Below are positions 27,952-36,630 of a stretch of 64,000 nucleotides of DNA, one piece after another. The DNA comes from CAYLLT01 sp964384465 (GTDB lineage: Bacteria > Planctomycetota > Phycisphaerae > UBA1845 > PWPN01): positions 1 through 64,000 of the forward strand of contig CAYLLT010000019.1 in NCBI GenBank assembly GCA_964384465.1, read 5' to 3'. Both the position numbers and the translations under genes were made by a program. How positions within the stretch are numbered: position 1 is the stretch's first letter; the number at the start of each line of letters is the position of its first letter. The notes under the pieces were generated by a model. That model was not told the DNA's origin. It saw only the letters and a list, made by a program, of their open reading frames with translations, and made no database searches.

Positions 27952-29023
27952 TTCCACGCCGCCAGTCTCGGCCACGTCATCCAGCCTCCGGCATGCCGGG
28001 GGTTACGCCGCTTACCGACGATTGTTGTTGACCTTGCTCGCTGTATACGCGGCCATGGCGATGCTGTCCGGTCTGGACACGCAGCGCGAGCCGCTGAACC
28101 CGCGGCTCTGGCGGTTCGATGTGCCGCGCTTCGTCGTACAGGAGCGGCCGGGCGGCGGCTGGGCGTTCAACAGTTACAACCAGCGAAAGATTCTGGAGCA
28201 GGCGGCGATCAACCTCACGCTCGGCGCCGGCATGACTTTCGTCATTCTCACCGGCGGCATCGACCTGTCCGTCGGTTCGCTGCTGGCGCTGTGTAATGTC
28301 ATCTTCGTCCTGGCGCTCCAACGATATGGCAGTGATGGGTCATTGACGTTGAATGGTTTCGGAGCCGCGGTGCTGGCTTGCCTCTTCGCGGGGCTCCTCT
28401 GCGGCGCCGCCAACGGCTGGCTCGCGGTCGCGCTGCGGATCCCTTCATTCATCGTGACGCTGGGCACGCTTCTGGTCATACGCGGCCTCGCCTACTGGGT
28501 CAGCGGCGGCGAAACCAAACTGCTCTCGTGTCCCGGCACGCTGACGGTCGCGATCCCCATCGGCGTTTCGCTGCTGTCGGTCGTGGTGTCGGGGATATTC
28601 CTCGCGGCGACGGCCGGCGGGCGGCGAGTCTACGCGGTCGGCGGCAACCTGCTGGCCTCGGAGTATGCCGGCGTGCGGACGCAGCGCGTGCGCGTGCTGT
28701 GCTTCGCCTTCAGCGGCCTGTGCGCGGGCCTGGCTGGAATCATTTACTGGTCGCGCACCTCGACCGGCAGTTACACCGCCGGCGAAGGCGCCGAACTCTA
28801 CGCCATCGCCGCTGTCGTCCTCGGCGGCACGCGCCTGGCCGGCGGTGAGGGCACCATCGTCGGCACGCTCATCGGCGCCCTCATCATGGCCGTCCTGGCC
28901 AACGGCCTCAACACCGCCGGCGTCCACGAACTCACGCAAAAAATCATTGTCGGTTGTGTTCTCATCCTCGCCGCGTACATTGACAGCCGGCGCGGCGGCC
29001 GCGTTGCCGGCGTCGTCACCTGA
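27941..29023 (+). CDS. Ribose-type ABC transporter permease
   Basis: 360 residues, BPD_transp_2 (RbsC) family with multiple membrane helices. Diagnostic segments are GAGMTFVILTGGIDLSVGSL and GLCAGLAGIIYWSRT, then YAIAAVVLGGTRLAGGEGT and the terminal KIIVGCVLILAAYID. It starts at ATG 27941 inside the end of the PH-domain gene. A binding protein is encoded downstream at 30130, after three small genes. No RbsA-type ATPase is in the window, so the importer must borrow one encoded elsewhere. Confidence 0.9.
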   Translation: MDYDSTPPVSATSSSLRHAGGYAAYRRLLLTLLAVYAAMAMLSGLDTQREPLNPRLWRFDVPRFVVQERPGGGWAFNSYNQRKILEQAAINLTLGAGMTFVILTGGIDLSVGSLLALCNVIFVLALQRYGSDGSLTLNGFGAAVLACLFAGLLCGAANGWLAVALRIPSFIVTLGTLLVIRGLAYWVSGGETKLLSCPGTLTVAIPIGVSLLSVVVSGIFLAATAGGRRVYAVGGNLLASEYAGVRTQRVRVLCFAFSGLCAGLAGIIYWSRTSTGSYTAGEGAELYAIAAVVLGGTRLAGGEGTIVGTLIGALIMAVLANGLNTAGVHELTQKIIVGCVLILAAYIDSRRGGRVAGVVT

Positions 29024-29123
29024 GGACATGTTCAATTGGACAAGATCAAAGCTTATAATCAAGTGAACGCGAGGCACGGATATCCGCCTCTGACCATCCT
29101 TTCTCCGAGGGAGGTGATGCGCG

Positions 29124-29324
29124 ATGAGTGAGAAGCTGGCCCAATCGATCGACTGCCTGGCCATGAAGGATCGCATCCAGCAGAAGATCTACGAAGAGAT
29201 CAAGGACCTTACGCCCGAGGAGGAGATTGCGTACTTTCGGCGCAAGGTCGAGTCCGGCCCATTCGCCGAGATGTGGCGTCGGCTTAAGGACGCTCCGACA
29301 GTTCAGCCGAAGCCCCAGCCCTGA
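29124..29324 (+). CDS. Small helical protein, tandem paralogue 1
   Basis: 66 residues from ATG 29124, with GGAGG nine bases upstream. The core IDCLAMKDRIQQKIYEEIKD, then LTPEEEIAYFRRKVESGPFAEMW is predicted to be two helices. A paralogue with the same core lies 33 bp downstream. The family resembles short antitoxin-like or DNA/protein-binding orphans, but no toxin gene is adjacent and I do not assign a function. It lies between permease and binding-protein genes of a sugar importer. Confidence 0.72.
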   Translation: MSEKLAQSIDCLAMKDRIQQKIYEEIKDLTPEEEIAYFRRKVESGPFAEMWRRLKDAPTVQPKPQP

Positions 29325-29357
29325 GGTTTCGGGCTACAACTCGACTGGGTGAGTGCC

Positions 29358-29555
29358 ATGTACGACCTAATCGATTGCCTGGCCATGAAGGATCGCATTC
29401 AGGAAGAGATCTACGAAGAGATCAAGGATCTGTCGGTCGAAGAGCAGATCGCCTACTATCGCCGCAAGGCAGAGACCGGTCCGCTGGCCGAGTTCTGGAA
29501 GCGGATCAAGGCTGCGAATCGGCAGTCCGAGCCGGCCTCGACGCCGCCGACCTGA
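29358..29555 (+). CDS. Small helical protein, tandem paralogue 2
   Basis: 65 residues. Its core IDCLAMKDRIQEEIYEEIKD, then LSVEEQIAYYRRKAETGPLAEFW is about 75% identical to the preceding gene; the tails differ. GGGTG lies six bases upstream of ATG 29358; a GTG at 29349 is an alternative start. The tandem arrangement indicates duplication with both copies kept intact under apparent protein-level constraint (most changes conservative: E/Q, Y/F, R/K). Confidence 0.72.
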   Translation: MYDLIDCLAMKDRIQEEIYEEIKDLSVEEQIAYYRRKAETGPLAEFWKRIKAANRQSEPASTPPT

Positions 29556-29661
29556 GCACCGGGCCGACCATCACACGTTTCAGCAATCCAGTTGCGTTCT
29601 CAACAGAACCGCGTACATTGCCGGCGGGATGGTTCTGCCGCTCCGCTGTAGGAAACCCATC

Positions 29662-30105
29662 ATGAGCAAGCGAAATCGGGTCGTACTTGTCGCCGCAATC
29701 GCATGCTTGGGCCTGATCGCCCTGACTGTAACTGTGATGCGAGGACCCCTCATGACAGCGCGAGTTGGCGCCACAGTGACAAAATCCCAAGCTCAATGCC
29801 ACGTGCTTGGGATAGCGCTGCAAGTGTTCAGGAACGACCATGGAAGGTGGCCATCTGAAGATGAAGGGCTGGATGCCCTGCTGAATGATCCGAATGGCCC
29901 GTACGTTGAGTCTTCCTCGGCTCTCATTGACCCTTGGGGACAGAGGATACGCTATCGGGTATCCTCGGATGGAACGGCCAGCGTATCGTCGCTTGGTGCC
30001 GACAAATCGATCGGCGGAATTGGCATTGATTCGGATATTGTCGTCACGGTTAGCGTGCCAACGACGCAGCCCAATCGATCAGCCACGACACGTTCTGCAT
30101 ACTGA
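29662..30105 (+). CDS. GspG-like pseudopilin-domain protein
   Basis: 147 residues. An N-terminal membrane helix (RVVLVAAIACLGLIALTVTV) precedes a T2SSG-type domain: CHVLGIALQVFRNDHGRWPS, then EDEGLDALLN and IDPWGQRIRYRV. The usual prepilin signal (G-FTLIE) is missing, so it is probably not processed as a pilin; it is a membrane-anchored pseudopilin-like protein. Base use is less GC-rich than neighbours. AGGAAA lies nine bases before ATG 29662. It stands alone without secretion genes. Confidence 0.78.
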   Translation: MSKRNRVVLVAAIACLGLIALTVTVMRGPLMTARVGATVTKSQAQCHVLGIALQVFRNDHGRWPSEDEGLDALLNDPNGPYVESSSALIDPWGQRIRYRVSSDGTASVSSLGADKSIGGIGIDSDIVVTVSVPTTQPNRSATTRSAY

Positions 30106-30129
30106 ATCTGCGTTGAAAGGGAGCCATTC

Positions 30130-31122
30130 ATGCGAATCCGTTGCGATCTCCTGTTGATACTCGTTGGCCTGTTCGTTGGCTGCGATTCGAAGAACCAGGC
30201 AACGTCGAATTCCACAGAGACAGCACCTGCCGATGGCCCCCGCATCGCGTTGCTCATGAAGGCCCGCACCAACCCGTTCTTCGACAAGATGGCGGCCGGG
30301 GCGGAGCGCAAGGCGAAGGAATTGCACGTCAATCTCGAAGTGCTCGCCATCGACAAGGAAACCGACAGCGAGAAGCAAGCCGCCCAGGTCGAGACGGTCA
30401 CGTCCAAAGGCGTGCAGGCGATTCTCATCGCGCCGGCGGATTCAAAGGCCATCATCGCTCCACTGCTTCAGGCCCAGCAGCGCGGGATCAAGATCATTAA
30501 CCTGGATAACCGCATCAACGCCGACGAGGCGAAGAAGGCCGGACTGAAGATCGAGGCGTTCATCGGCCCGAACAACGTGGCCGGCGCGCACAAGAGCGCC
30601 GCCGCCATGATTGAGAAGATCGAAAAGGATCCCTCCGTTGCCGTCTCTAGCGCCTCCCGTCAAGTGGCCATGCTGGAGGGCATCCGCGGCGTGGACAATG
30701 CCGAAGCCCGCAAAAAGGGTTTTCAGGAGGCGGTGGACGCTACCCGCGGCCGGGTGCAGATCGTGGCTATGGACACCGGCGAATGGATGACCGAGCCGGC
30801 CCAGAAAAAGATGGAGAGCATTCTGAACGCCCACCCGGACCTCAAGGGCGTGTTCTGCGCCAATGACATGATGGCGCTGGGCGTCATTCAGGCCGTCGCC
30901 TCCGCCGGCAAGACCGGCAAGATCATCGTCGCCAGCTACGACAACCTCGACGCCGCCCGCCAGGCCATCAAAGCCGGCAGTCTCTACGCCACCATCGAGC
31001 AACACCCCGACAAAATGGGCGAACTCGGCGTCGAGTTCGCGCTCAAAGCCATCAGTGGCGAGAATATCCCGGCGGAAATCCCGGTGCCCACGGACCTCGT
31101 GATGGCCAAAGATCTGCAATAG
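30130..31122 (+). CDS. Ribose/sugar ABC transporter substrate-binding lipoprotein
   Basis: 330 residues. Signal with lipobox LFVGC (Cys at about 18), then a Peripla_BP_4 fold: RIALLMKARTNPFFDKMAAG, AILIAPADSKAIIAPLLQ, KIINLDNRIN, FCANDMMALGVIQA and a C-terminal IEQHPDKMGELGVE. This is the RbsB class that delivers sugars to an RbsC permease. The nearest permease is at 27941. AAGGGAG lies upstream. The reading frame ends 8 bp before the pseudouridine synthase gene. Confidence 0.9.
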   Translation: MRIRCDLLLILVGLFVGCDSKNQATSNSTETAPADGPRIALLMKARTNPFFDKMAAGAERKAKELHVNLEVLAIDKETDSEKQAAQVETVTSKGVQAILIAPADSKAIIAPLLQAQQRGIKIINLDNRINADEAKKAGLKIEAFIGPNNVAGAHKSAAAMIEKIEKDPSVAVSSASRQVAMLEGIRGVDNAEARKKGFQEAVDATRGRVQIVAMDTGEWMTEPAQKKMESILNAHPDLKGVFCANDMMALGVIQAVASAGKTGKIIVASYDNLDAARQAIKAGSLYATIEQHPDKMGELGVEFALKAISGENIPAEIPVPTDLVMAKDLQ

Positions 31123-31130
31123 ATGTATCC

Positions 31131-31910
31131 GTGCCTGACCGAATAGAAATACTCCGTGAGGACGACGATCTCCTGGTGGTCAACAAGCCCGCCGGCGTGC
31201 TGACGGTGCCGGGGCGGCAGGGCGGCGAATCGATCCGCGAAGTGCTCGAGCGGCAGACCGGCCGGCCGCAGGATTTTCGCCTCGTGCACCGCCTCGACCG
31301 CCAGACCAGCGGCGTGCTCGTGCTCGCGAAGACCGTGGATGCTCAGCGATCTCTTTCCGACCAGTTCTTCCACCACAAAGTTTCCAAGCAATACCTGGCC
31401 ATCGTGGCCGGCTCACCGGAGGACGACAGCGGTCTCATTCATGCCGCAATCGCGCCACACCCGCGGATCGCCGGCCGGATGACGATTGCCGCTAGGGGCA
31501 AGCCGTCGCAGACGCGCTGGCGGGTCGTCGAGCGATTCGGCGGCATCAGCGTCGTGCGCTGTTGGCCGCTCACCGGCCGGCAGCATCAGATTCGCGTCCA
31601 TCTGAAGCTGATGGCTATGCCGCTGCTGGTCGATCCGCTGTACGGCACATCGGACGCGTTCTATCTCTCTCAGATCAAGAGCGATTACCGCACAAGCACC
31701 AGGCACGATGAACGCCCGCTGATCGCACGCCTGACTCTCCACGCGGAAGCGATCTCGTTCTCGCATCCCGCCACCGCGCAGCCGGTGTACGTCGAGGCCT
31801 CGCTACCGAAAGATTTCCGCGCCACGCTGTCGCAGCTCAGGAAACTGAAAGGCGGAGAGGGAGAGAGTGGGAGACGGGGAGAGGGGGAGAAGCCCAGATT
31901 GAGAGAATGA
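31131..31910 (+). CDS. RluA-family pseudouridine synthase
   Basis: 259 residues from GTG 31131. The catalytic motif HRLDRQTSGVLVLAK supplies the active-site Asp. Also present are LLVVNKPAGVLTVPG and GRQHQIRVHLKLMAMPL. It lacks an S4 domain. The family isomerises uridine in rRNA or tRNA (RluA/RluC/RluD/TruC); which site cannot be told. The last 20 codons run into a GA-rich repeat tract, so the natural C-terminus may have been extended by that tract. The start is directly behind the binding-protein gene. Confidence 0.9.
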   Translation: MPDRIEILREDDDLLVVNKPAGVLTVPGRQGGESIREVLERQTGRPQDFRLVHRLDRQTSGVLVLAKTVDAQRSLSDQFFHHKVSKQYLAIVAGSPEDDSGLIHAAIAPHPRIAGRMTIAARGKPSQTRWRVVERFGGISVVRCWPLTGRQHQIRVHLKLMAMPLLVDPLYGTSDAFYLSQIKSDYRTSTRHDERPLIARLTLHAEAISFSHPATAQPVYVEASLPKDFRATLSQLRKLKGGEGESGRRGEGEKPRLRE

Positions 31911-31990
31911 GAGATGATGAGACGGAGAGAATCCGCGATGCTCTCTCACTTTCTCACCTTCACGCTTTCTCACTTCTCACGTCTCACTTC
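31850..31990. repeat. GA-rich then CT-rich simple-sequence inverted tract
   Basis: GGGAGAGAGTGGGAGACGGG-like purine runs (about 31850-31935) are followed by CTCTCTCACTTTCTCACC-like pyrimidine runs (about 31938-31990), so the two halves are roughly complementary. A similar tract lies at 63790-63860. Confidence 0.65.
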
Positions 31991-32060
31991 TCACGTCAAA
32001 CGATCTTGCATCCCTCCCGCGCGCTCTTTACAGTAGTCGTGTTTGCGGGAGCAGGACGCG

Positions 32061-33386
32061 ATGAGTGAGACATTCCGGGTCGGTTTGATCGGCTGCGGCA
32101 CGGTGGGGCAGGGCGTCGTCCGACTGCTTCAGGCCGAAGGCGAGGAGATCGAGAAGAAAACCGGCGTACGTCTGGAGCTGGCCCGCGTCGCGGACAAAGA
32201 TCTCTCGCAACCGATGAAGGTCGATGTTCCGGCCGATCGCATGACCGGCAACGCCGCCGACGTGCTGAACGACAAGAGCATCTCGGCCGTCATCGAGCTT
32301 GTCGGCGGGACGGGCGTGGCCAGGGAGTTCGTGCTCGAGGCGCTGCTCAGCGGCAAGGACGTGGTGACCGCCAACAAAGCCCTGCTCGCCAAGCACGGCA
32401 AAGAGATTTACCGCGCCGCTCGCGAAGCCGGCCGCTGCATCGCGTTCGAGGCGAGCTGCGGCGGCGGCATTCCGCTGATCCTGCCGCTGCGAAGCGGCCT
32501 CATCGCCAACCGCATCACCGCCATCTACGGCATCCTCAACGGCACCTGCAATTACATCCTCAGCGAGATGGGCCAGAAGGGTAAATCGTACGCTACCGCG
32601 CTGAAGGAAGCCCAGGACGCCGGCTATGCCGAGCTTGATCCGACGCTTGACGTGAACGGCGGCGATACCGCGCACAAGCTCGCGATCCTGTCATCCATCG
32701 CCTTCGGCTGCGACACCGACTTGAAGAAGTTGTACGTGGAGGGCATCGACAAACTGGACGCACGCGATCTGGCCGCCGGCCGCGAACTCGGCTACGTCTG
32801 CAAGCTGCTCGGCATCGCCCGTCGCACCGACGGCGGCCTGAGCCTCCGCGTGCATCCGTCATTCGTGCACGAGCGGCATCCGCTGGCCAGTACGAGCGGC
32901 TCGTTCAACGCCATCAGCATCTACGGCAACTGGGTCGGCCACACGCTCTATTACGGCCGCGGCGCCGGGAGCAAACCCACCGCCAGCGCCGTCGTCGCCG
33001 ATCTGATCGACATCGCCGTGGGCAACGCCCGCCGGACGTTCGAGAAATTCCGCGTGCTCAACGATACCACGACCGAACCGACGTACGCGCCGATGGAGGC
33101 GCTGCGTACACGATTCTACGTTCGGCTCATGGTGGCGGATCAACCCGGTGTGATGGCCCAGGTCTCTCGCTGTTTCGGCGATCGTCACATCAGCCTGCGG
33201 GCGGTGACTCAACATGAACCGCCGACTGACGGTTCGACTAACGCGGTGCCCGTGGTCGTACTCACGCACATCGCCGAGGAAGGCCACATGCGCGCGGCCC
33301 TGAAGGAGATCGGCGAGATGGATTTCATCCGCGAGCCGCCGGTGATGATCCGCGTGGTCGAAGAGCACGAAGAGTACGAAACATAA
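32061..33386 (+). CDS. hom: Homoserine dehydrogenase
   Basis: 441 residues. NAD(P) loop GLIGCGTVGQGVVRLLQ at the N-terminus, catalytic domain with ANKALLAKHGKEI, FEASCGGGIPLI, GILNGTCNYILSEM and DVNGGDTAHKLAILSSIAFG, then a C-terminal ACT domain (about 355-435, YVRLMVADQPGVMAQVSRCF) for threonine feedback. It reduces aspartate semialdehyde to homoserine. The ATG 32061 start places the Rossmann motif at residue 8; GGAG lies upstream. It is followed by the ApgM-like homoserine kinase candidate, giving a threonine-pathway pair. Confidence 0.96.
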   Translation: MSETFRVGLIGCGTVGQGVVRLLQAEGEEIEKKTGVRLELARVADKDLSQPMKVDVPADRMTGNAADVLNDKSISAVIELVGGTGVAREFVLEALLSGKDVVTANKALLAKHGKEIYRAAREAGRCIAFEASCGGGIPLILPLRSGLIANRITAIYGILNGTCNYILSEMGQKGKSYATALKEAQDAGYAELDPTLDVNGGDTAHKLAILSSIAFGCDTDLKKLYVEGIDKLDARDLAAGRELGYVCKLLGIARRTDGGLSLRVHPSFVHERHPLASTSGSFNAISIYGNWVGHTLYYGRGAGSKPTASAVVADLIDIAVGNARRTFEKFRVLNDTTTEPTYAPMEALRTRFYVRLMVADQPGVMAQVSRCFGDRHISLRAVTQHEPPTDGSTNAVPVVVLTHIAEEGHMRAALKEIGEMDFIREPPVMIRVVEEHEEYET

Positions 33387-33392
33387 AACGTC

Positions 33393-33444
33393 AGGACCGC
33401 GGCAACTTGTTGCCGTAAGTGCGGCAGTAAACTGCCGCGGTCCT
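33393..33444. repeat. Dispersed double-hairpin palindrome, family B copy 2
   Basis: A 52-bp element from AGGACCGCGGCA to TGCCGCGGTCCT with internal hairpins GGCAActtgTTGCC and GCGGCAGTaaACTGCCGC. Same structure as 6101-6151 and, like it, 7 bp after a stop codon. Confidence 0.85.
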
Positions 33445-33459
33445 CACGAGAGCTGTTCA

Positions 33460-34653
33460 ATGAAATATGCTCTGATCCTCCCCGATGGCGCCGCCGACGA
33501 ACCGATTGAGGAACTCGGCGGCAGGACCGCGCTTCAGGCGGCGCGGATTCCCAATATGGATGGAATCGCCGCCAGCGGACGGTCGGGAACGGTCAAGACG
33601 GTGCCCGATGGCTTCATTCCCGGCAGCGACGTCGCCACGCTCAGCGTCGTCGGATACGACCCGAAAACCTACTACACCGGCCGGGCGCCGCTGGAGGCCG
33701 TCGCCCGCGGCCTCTCGCTGGAACCGGACGAACTCGTCTTCCGCTGCAATCTCGTGACCATCGTTGACGGCCGCATGGAGGATTTTTCCGCCGGCCACAT
33801 CTCGCAGCCGGAAGCCGAAAAGATCGTCGCCGATCTTCAGACCGCGCTCGGCGATGACCGCATCCGGTTTCACACCGGCGTCAGCTACCGCCATCTGATG
33901 ACCATCAAGCAGGCGTCCTCGATCAAAGTACAGTGCACGCCGCCGCACGACATCCCCGGTGAGGCGATCAAAGGCTATCTGCCCACCGGTAGCGGCAGCG
34001 AGATCATCCGCGATCTGATGGAGCGCTCGCAGCCGTTGCTGGCGTTTCACGAGGTGAATCAGATTCGCCGCGATCTCGGCGAGAGCCCGGCCACGTCGAT
34101 CTGGTTGTGGGGTCAGGGGGCGATCCCGCATATGCCCAGCTTCAAGGAGCGCTTCGGCCTGCGCGGAGCGGCCATCACCGCCGTCGATCTGATCCGCGGC
34201 GTGGCCCTCAGTGTCGGATGGAAGCTGATCGAGGTCCCCGGCGCGACCGGCTACATCGACACCGACTACGCCGCCAAGGGCCGCTACGCCATCGACGCTC
34301 TCGACGACGTCGATCTGATCGCCGTGCACATCGAAGCCCCCGACGAGATGGGCCACAACGGCGACGCAAAAAACAAGGTGAAAGCCATCGAACAGATTGA
34401 CGAGCACATCGTCGGCCCGCTCCTCGAAAAGCTCCGCACATTCGACGAGTGGCGAATCCTCTGTCTGCCCGACCACCCCACGCCAGTCGCCAGGCGTACG
34501 CACACCGCCGTCCCGCCGCCGTTCTGCATGGCCGGCACCAGCGTCATCGCTGACCGCGCTACCGCATTCAATGAAGCCGAAGCCGCCGAAACCGGCCTGC
34601 ACATCGACCCCGGCCACGAGCTGATGGAATACTTTCTCAAATCCGGTGGGTAG
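33460..34653 (+). CDS. ApgM-like phosphotransferase, probable alternative homoserine kinase
   Basis: 397 residues of the alkaline-phosphatase superfamily, archaeal-type cofactor-independent phosphoglycerate mutase branch: KYALILPDGAADEPI with metal Asp, IPGSDVATLSVVGYDP with the nucleophilic Ser, AHIEAPDEMGHNGD-type segment (VHIEAPDEMGHNGD) and LPDHPTP. A subgroup of this family, found next to threonine-pathway genes, is proposed to be a homoserine kinase. Its position directly after hom supports that assignment over glycolysis. No classical thrB is in the window. Biochemically untested here. Confidence 0.85.
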   Translation: MKYALILPDGAADEPIEELGGRTALQAARIPNMDGIAASGRSGTVKTVPDGFIPGSDVATLSVVGYDPKTYYTGRAPLEAVARGLSLEPDELVFRCNLVTIVDGRMEDFSAGHISQPEAEKIVADLQTALGDDRIRFHTGVSYRHLMTIKQASSIKVQCTPPHDIPGEAIKGYLPTGSGSEIIRDLMERSQPLLAFHEVNQIRRDLGESPATSIWLWGQGAIPHMPSFKERFGLRGAAITAVDLIRGVALSVGWKLIEVPGATGYIDTDYAAKGRYAIDALDDVDLIAVHIEAPDEMGHNGDAKNKVKAIEQIDEHIVGPLLEKLRTFDEWRILCLPDHPTPVARRTHTAVPPPFCMAGTSVIADRATAFNEAEAAETGLHIDPGHELMEYFLKSGG

Positions 34654-34732
34654 TGGGGCGGCTTGGGCAAGCGTCTGTTCGCTACATGATGTTTGCCTGC
34701 TTGACGGGAAATACACACGTTCGAGCTTGATA

Positions 34733-35251
34733 TCAGTCGCCTGTCGTTCCCGTTACAATCACCGTCGCGTCGCGCATGCCGTCCATCGTGTAGTAATACT
34801 TGTCGTAGTACCGGTAGGTCCCGGGCGTGTGGAATGTGTATTCGAACGTCCCGTGTATCCCGAGCGTGGCGGAAAACAACGATCCCTTATCTTCATCCTC
34901 GGGATCGCCGGACCACACGCTGTGCGTCGGGAAATCCCGGTTGATCCAGCGCACCGCCTGGCCCGCCTGGATGGTGACCGATTTGGGTGTGAAGACGAAC
35001 TCGTTGATTTCCACCTCCACGATGCTGGTAGGGGGGTTACTGGTGGTCGAAGAGGTATTACCGGTGCTCTCGGTTGTGCCCGTATTGCCGGTCGATGAAG
35101 TCCCGCCGGTCGCGGTCTGACCGTCGCCGGTCGTTGTGCCCGCGGTGTCCGCCGGCTGGCCTGAGTCCGCGGCCGTCGGACAGCCCTGACCGCTCAGCAA
35201 TCCCGCCAGGAAAATGCACGCAACGATCCGCCCCAATTGATTGCACGACAT
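34733..35251 (-). CDS. Cupredoxin-like exported protein lacking the Cys copper ligand
   Basis: 172 residues. A signal ending near GLLSGQGC suggests a lipoprotein (lipobox poor). A Ser/Thr/Gly-rich linker (about 25-75) leads to a plastocyanin/amicyanin-type fold (VEINEFVFTPKSVTIQAGQA, VRWINRDFPTHSV, GTFEYTFHTPGTYRYY). His110 is kept, and Met156/Met159 could serve, but where other members have Cys and His the sequence reads YYDKYYYTMDGM, so the type 1 copper site is incomplete. Its role may be structural or non-copper electron transfer. Confidence 0.8.
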   Translation of the reverse strand: MSCNQLGRIVACIFLAGLLSGQGCPTAADSGQPADTAGTTTGDGQTATGGTSSTGNTGTTESTGNTSSTTSNPPTSIVEVEINEFVFTPKSVTIQAGQAVRWINRDFPTHSVWSGDPEDEDKGSLFSATLGIHGTFEYTFHTPGTYRYYDKYYYTMDGMRDATVIVTGTTGD

Positions 35252-35545
35252 GACTGATCTCCCCGATACTGCCCGATAACCGGTAGCTTGGACCGGTTCG
35301 CAAACGTACGCTCCGATCTCTCCAGATCGTCATATCCACCCTCGAACGTTGGTGTGATCCTCATCGAGTGTACGATGTTGCCGTGCACAGTCCGGCCGAA
35401 ACCCTCTTCCGATAACTCATTCGTTCAGTTGCGATCGAAGGTGAGCGTACGCTGCCCTTGGCGGCGGCAACGCTTTCCGCCATCATACGGCCACGCGCAC
35501 GTGAACAGTTCAGGTGGCGGAGCGTTTCAGGCGACGGGCTTACGG

Positions 35546-36613
35546 ATGATCAGGGCGATACGAAAGTTGCCGGCACAGGAAACCGGGCTGATCCTGGTGA
35601 TCCTCATGCTGGGCGCCCTACTCGCTGGCTTCAGCAAGCCGGTGGTCTATTATGATGCGCAGACGAAGAAACATCTTCGCGTGAATCGTTTTCTACAGCC
35701 CGGCAACCTCGACAATCTGATGAAGAATACGTCGTTCTTCGCGATCATGGCGGTGGGAGCCACGTTCGTCATCATCTCCGGCGGGATCGATCTGTCGGTG
35801 GGGGCGGTCTACTGTCTTTCGGCGATCTGCGGCGCGTTCTTTCTGCGTTACTGCGGACCGACCGGCGCCGGAGCGGGGATGTCAAACGGGCTTATTGTCG
35901 CGGGAGCGATTCTGATCTGCCTCGGCGTCGGGGCCGCTTGCGGCCTGGCGAACGGATCGATGATCGTTTACCTGCGCGTGCATCCCTTCATCATCACACT
36001 GGGCACGATGGCGGTGTTTCGCGGCATCGCGTTCGTCAACACCAAGGGCCAGTCGATCGGCAGCTTCTCGCCCGCGTTCACCGACGACCTGATTCGTCAA
36101 ACCTTCGGGACACGATTCTATCCGATCCCGATGACGGTGATGCTGGTGGTCACGCTGGCCGCCGGTTTGATGCTGCACCGCATGGGGATCGGGCGCAAGG
36201 TTTATGCGATCGGCGGCAACGAGGAGGCCGGCCGGTTCAGCGGACTGCGTGTTAATCGCGTCAAGTTGTTCGTCTACTTGTCGGGCGGGTTGACGGCCGG
36301 CATCGCCAGCCTGATCTTTCTCGGTTATTACGGCTCGGCGACCTCGCAGGTGGGAGAAGGGTACGAGCTGGAGGTCATCGCCGCCGCGGTGGTGGGCGGG
36401 GCCAGCTTGTCCGGCGGCAAAGGGACCGCGCTCGGAGCCATGCTCGGGGCGCTGGTCATCCGGCTGATCGACAACGGCGTCATCATCCTGGGTATTGACC
36501 AGAACTATAACAAGATCATCATGGGGTGCGTCATCATACTGGCCGTACTGTTGGACCAGGTGAGTGGATGGGTGCGGCGGAAGACGTTCACGAAACTGAG
36601 AGTTGAGAATTGA
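35546..36613 (+). CDS. Ribose-type ABC transporter permease (second system)
   Basis: 355 residues, BPD_transp_2 family: GATFVIISGGIDLSVGAVYC, HPFIITLGTMAVFRGIAFVN, YAIGGNEEAGRFSGLRVNRV, and the C-terminal NKIIMGCVIILAVLLDQ. The ATG 35546 start gives the usual length; the frame is open upstream but that part crosses the intergenic region. The binding-protein gene follows 17 bp downstream, so the two form an operon. As with the 27.9 kb system, no ATPase gene is present. Confidence 0.9.
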   Translation: MIRAIRKLPAQETGLILVILMLGALLAGFSKPVVYYDAQTKKHLRVNRFLQPGNLDNLMKNTSFFAIMAVGATFVIISGGIDLSVGAVYCLSAICGAFFLRYCGPTGAGAGMSNGLIVAGAILICLGVGAACGLANGSMIVYLRVHPFIITLGTMAVFRGIAFVNTKGQSIGSFSPAFTDDLIRQTFGTRFYPIPMTVMLVVTLAAGLMLHRMGIGRKVYAIGGNEEAGRFSGLRVNRVKLFVYLSGGLTAGIASLIFLGYYGSATSQVGEGYELEVIAAAVVGGASLSGGKGTALGAMLGALVIRLIDNGVIILGIDQNYNKIIMGCVIILAVLLDQVSGWVRRKTFTKLRVEN

Positions 36614-36630
36614 GAATTGGAGATGTGAGG

